Assembly: GCF_902497875.1 (NCBI RefSeq)
Contig: NZ_CABVHY010000051.1
Location: 1 to 32,421 of the forward strand
DNA length: 32,421 bases
DNA from: Pseudomonas fluorescens
GTDB lineage: Bacteria; Pseudomonadota; Gammaproteobacteria; Pseudomonadales; Pseudomonadaceae
Reading direction: 5' to 3'
Below the pieces are notes generated by a model, which had not been told where the DNA came from, ran no database searches, and was given only the letters and a program-made list of their open reading frames with translations. The position numbers were made by a program, and so were the translations under genes. Below, in pieces: positions 31,049-32,421 of the stretch (within the stretch, counting starts at the first letter, position 1; each line of letters begins with the position of its first letter).

Positions 31049-32376
31049 ACTCGGTTATTGTGGTCGACGATGAAGCCAGTATCCGCAGCGCCGTGGAGCA
31101 ATGGCTGAGCCTCTCGGGTTTTGTGGTGCAACTGTTCAGCCGCGCCGAAGACTGCCTGGCGCAACTGCCAAGGGATTTCCCCGGGGTGATTCTCAGCGAC
31201 GTGCGTATGCCCGGCATGGGTGGCCTGGAGTTGCTGAGCAAGGTCCAGGCGCTGGACGCCGACCTGCCACTGATCCTGCTCACCGGCCATGGCGATGTGC
31301 CGATGGCGGTCGAGGCAATGCGCGACGGTGCCTACGACTTTCTGGAAAAACCCTTCAGCCCCGAGACCCTCCTCAGCAGCCTGCGCCGGGCGCTGGATAA
31401 ACGCCGGCTGGTATTGGAAAACCGCGCCCTGCACGAGCAGGCCGACAACCGTGCCAAGCTCGACGCCAGCCTGCTGGGAGTTTCCCGTGGCCTGCAAACC
31501 TTGCGCCGACAGGTGCTCGACCTCGCGGCCTTGCCGGTCAATGTGCTGATCCGTGGTGAAACCGGCAGCGGCAAGGAGCTGGTCGCCCGCTGTCTGCACG
31601 ATTTCGGCCCGCGCGCCGACAAGCCGTTTGTGGCGCTGAATTGCGCGGCCATCCCCGAGCAGTTGTTCGAAGCCGAGCTGTTCGGCCATGAAAGCGGTGC
31701 CTTTACCGGCGCCCAAGGCAAGCGCATCGGCAAGCTCGAATACGCCGATGGCGGCACGCTGTTTCTCGATGAAATCGAAAGCATGCCGCTGGCCCAGCAG
31801 GTCAAACTGCTGCGGGTGTTGCAAGAGCAGAAACTTGAGCGGCTGGGTTCGAACCAGAGCATCCGGGTCGACCTGCGGATCATCGCCGCGACCAAGCCCG
31901 ACCTGCTCGATGAGGCCCGCGCCGGACGTTTTCGCGAAGACCTCGCCTATCGGCTAAACGTCGCTGAATTGCGCCTGCCGCCGTTACGCGAGCGCCGCGA
32001 AGACATTCCGCTGCTGTTCGAGCACTTCGCCCACAACGCCGCTGAACGACTGGGGCGCAGTTTCCCGCCATTGAGCGGTCCGCAATTGAGCCGCCTGCTC
32101 AGCCACGACTGGCCAGGCAACGTCCGTGAACTGGCCAACGTCGCCGAGCGTCAGGTGCTTGGGCTCGGCGAACCCGAATCTGAAGGCGTCGAACCCGGTC
32201 AGTCCCTCGCTGCGCAGCAGGAGGCCTTTGAAGCGCATTGCCTCAGAGCGGCGTTGACCCGGCACAAAGGCGATATCAAGGCGGTGCTTGCCGAGTTGCA
32301 ACTGCCGCGGCGGACCTTTAACGAAAAGATGCAGCGCCATGGGTTGGCGCGGGAGATGTTTTTGAAGGAGGAGTGA
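31042..32376 (+). CDS. DctD-like sigma-54-dependent response regulator
   Basis: A 444-residue NtrC-family activator. The receiver domain has phospho-acceptor D53 in ILSDVRMPG, with the acidic pair D9-D10 and K103 in FLEKPF. The AAA+ domain shows Walker A GETGSGKE (172-179), the sigma-54 contact loop GAFTGA (219-224) and Walker B GTLFLDEI (238-245). A Fis-type helix-turn-helix lies at the C-terminus (GDIKAVLAELQLPRRTFNEKM). It should be phosphorylated by the kinase encoded upstream, with which it overlaps by ATGTTGA, and activate sigma-54 promoters, typically of an organic-acid transporter. No target is in the window. A REP-like sequence may begin at the window end. Confidence 0.94.
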   Translation: MLNSVIVVDDEASIRSAVEQWLSLSGFVVQLFSRAEDCLAQLPRDFPGVILSDVRMPGMGGLELLSKVQALDADLPLILLTGHGDVPMAVEAMRDGAYDFLEKPFSPETLLSSLRRALDKRRLVLENRALHEQADNRAKLDASLLGVSRGLQTLRRQVLDLAALPVNVLIRGETGSGKELVARCLHDFGPRADKPFVALNCAAIPEQLFEAELFGHESGAFTGAQGKRIGKLEYADGGTLFLDEIESMPLAQQVKLLRVLQEQKLERLGSNQSIRVDLRIIAATKPDLLDEARAGRFREDLAYRLNVAELRLPPLRERREDIPLLFEHFAHNAAERLGRSFPPLSGPQLSRLLSHDWPGNVRELANVAERQVLGLGEPESEGVEPGQSLAAQQEAFEAHCLRAALTRHKGDIKAVLAELQLPRRTFNEKMQRHGLAREMFLKEE

Positions 32377-32421
32377 TTCTTCTGACCTTCATTTTAGGTT
32401 GCCTGTTCTGGCCCCATCGCG

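Overview
The window looks like chromosomal DNA of a fluorescent-group Pseudomonas. The run pyruvate kinase (pykA), enoyl-CoA hydratase, ferredoxin-type reductase, SadC-like diguanylate cyclase and class I fumarase follows the P. aeruginosa PA4329-PA4333 order. The Pseudomonas REP/REPIN repeats, the DUF6124 gene with its structured leader and the DctB/DctD-type two-component pair fit the same group. Three sets of accessory genes interrupt this core block.

Layout. 1-2510: a partial Ig-like protein gene (minus) diverges from a leaderless GH20 hexosaminidase gene (plus). 2685-3280: a DUF6124 gene behind a long folded leader, then a REPIN. 3474-4441: PilZ and lipoprotein genes (minus). 4615-6123: pykA and its terminator. 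6121-8463: a G-poor spacer, then a Fe(II)/2-oxoglutarate oxygenase and a TSUP transporter inserted between pykA and the enoyl-CoA hydratase. 8582-9331: enoyl-CoA hydratase (minus). 9354-11300: a second insertion, made of degenerate duplicated tails of the reductase and pykA, then a delta-60 beta-propeller gene. 11304-13350: overlapping reductase and sadC (minus). 13797-15373: fumarase. 15406-29193: a third insertion, an insecticidal toxin complex (Tc) operon with a split TcA, an intact TcB and a wrecked TcC. 29282-32376: an overlapping sensor kinase and sigma-54 response regulator.

The main observation is regulatory. Four separate accessory transcription units (the Ig-like gene, GH20, the delta-60 propeller and the Tc operon) each carry a 20-bp lux/las-box-like palindrome (CTGT-N8-ACAG core), 75-142 bp before the start codon, with a -10-like hexamer 21-23 nt past the box. 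This is the geometry expected of class II LuxR-type activation. No luxR or luxI gene lies in the window, so the regulator would act from elsewhere. None of the four first products has a Sec signal peptide. Together they suggest a cell-density- or host-signal-controlled set of insect/chitin-related factors scattered through a housekeeping region. This is inference from sequence patterns and family knowledge; no searches were run.
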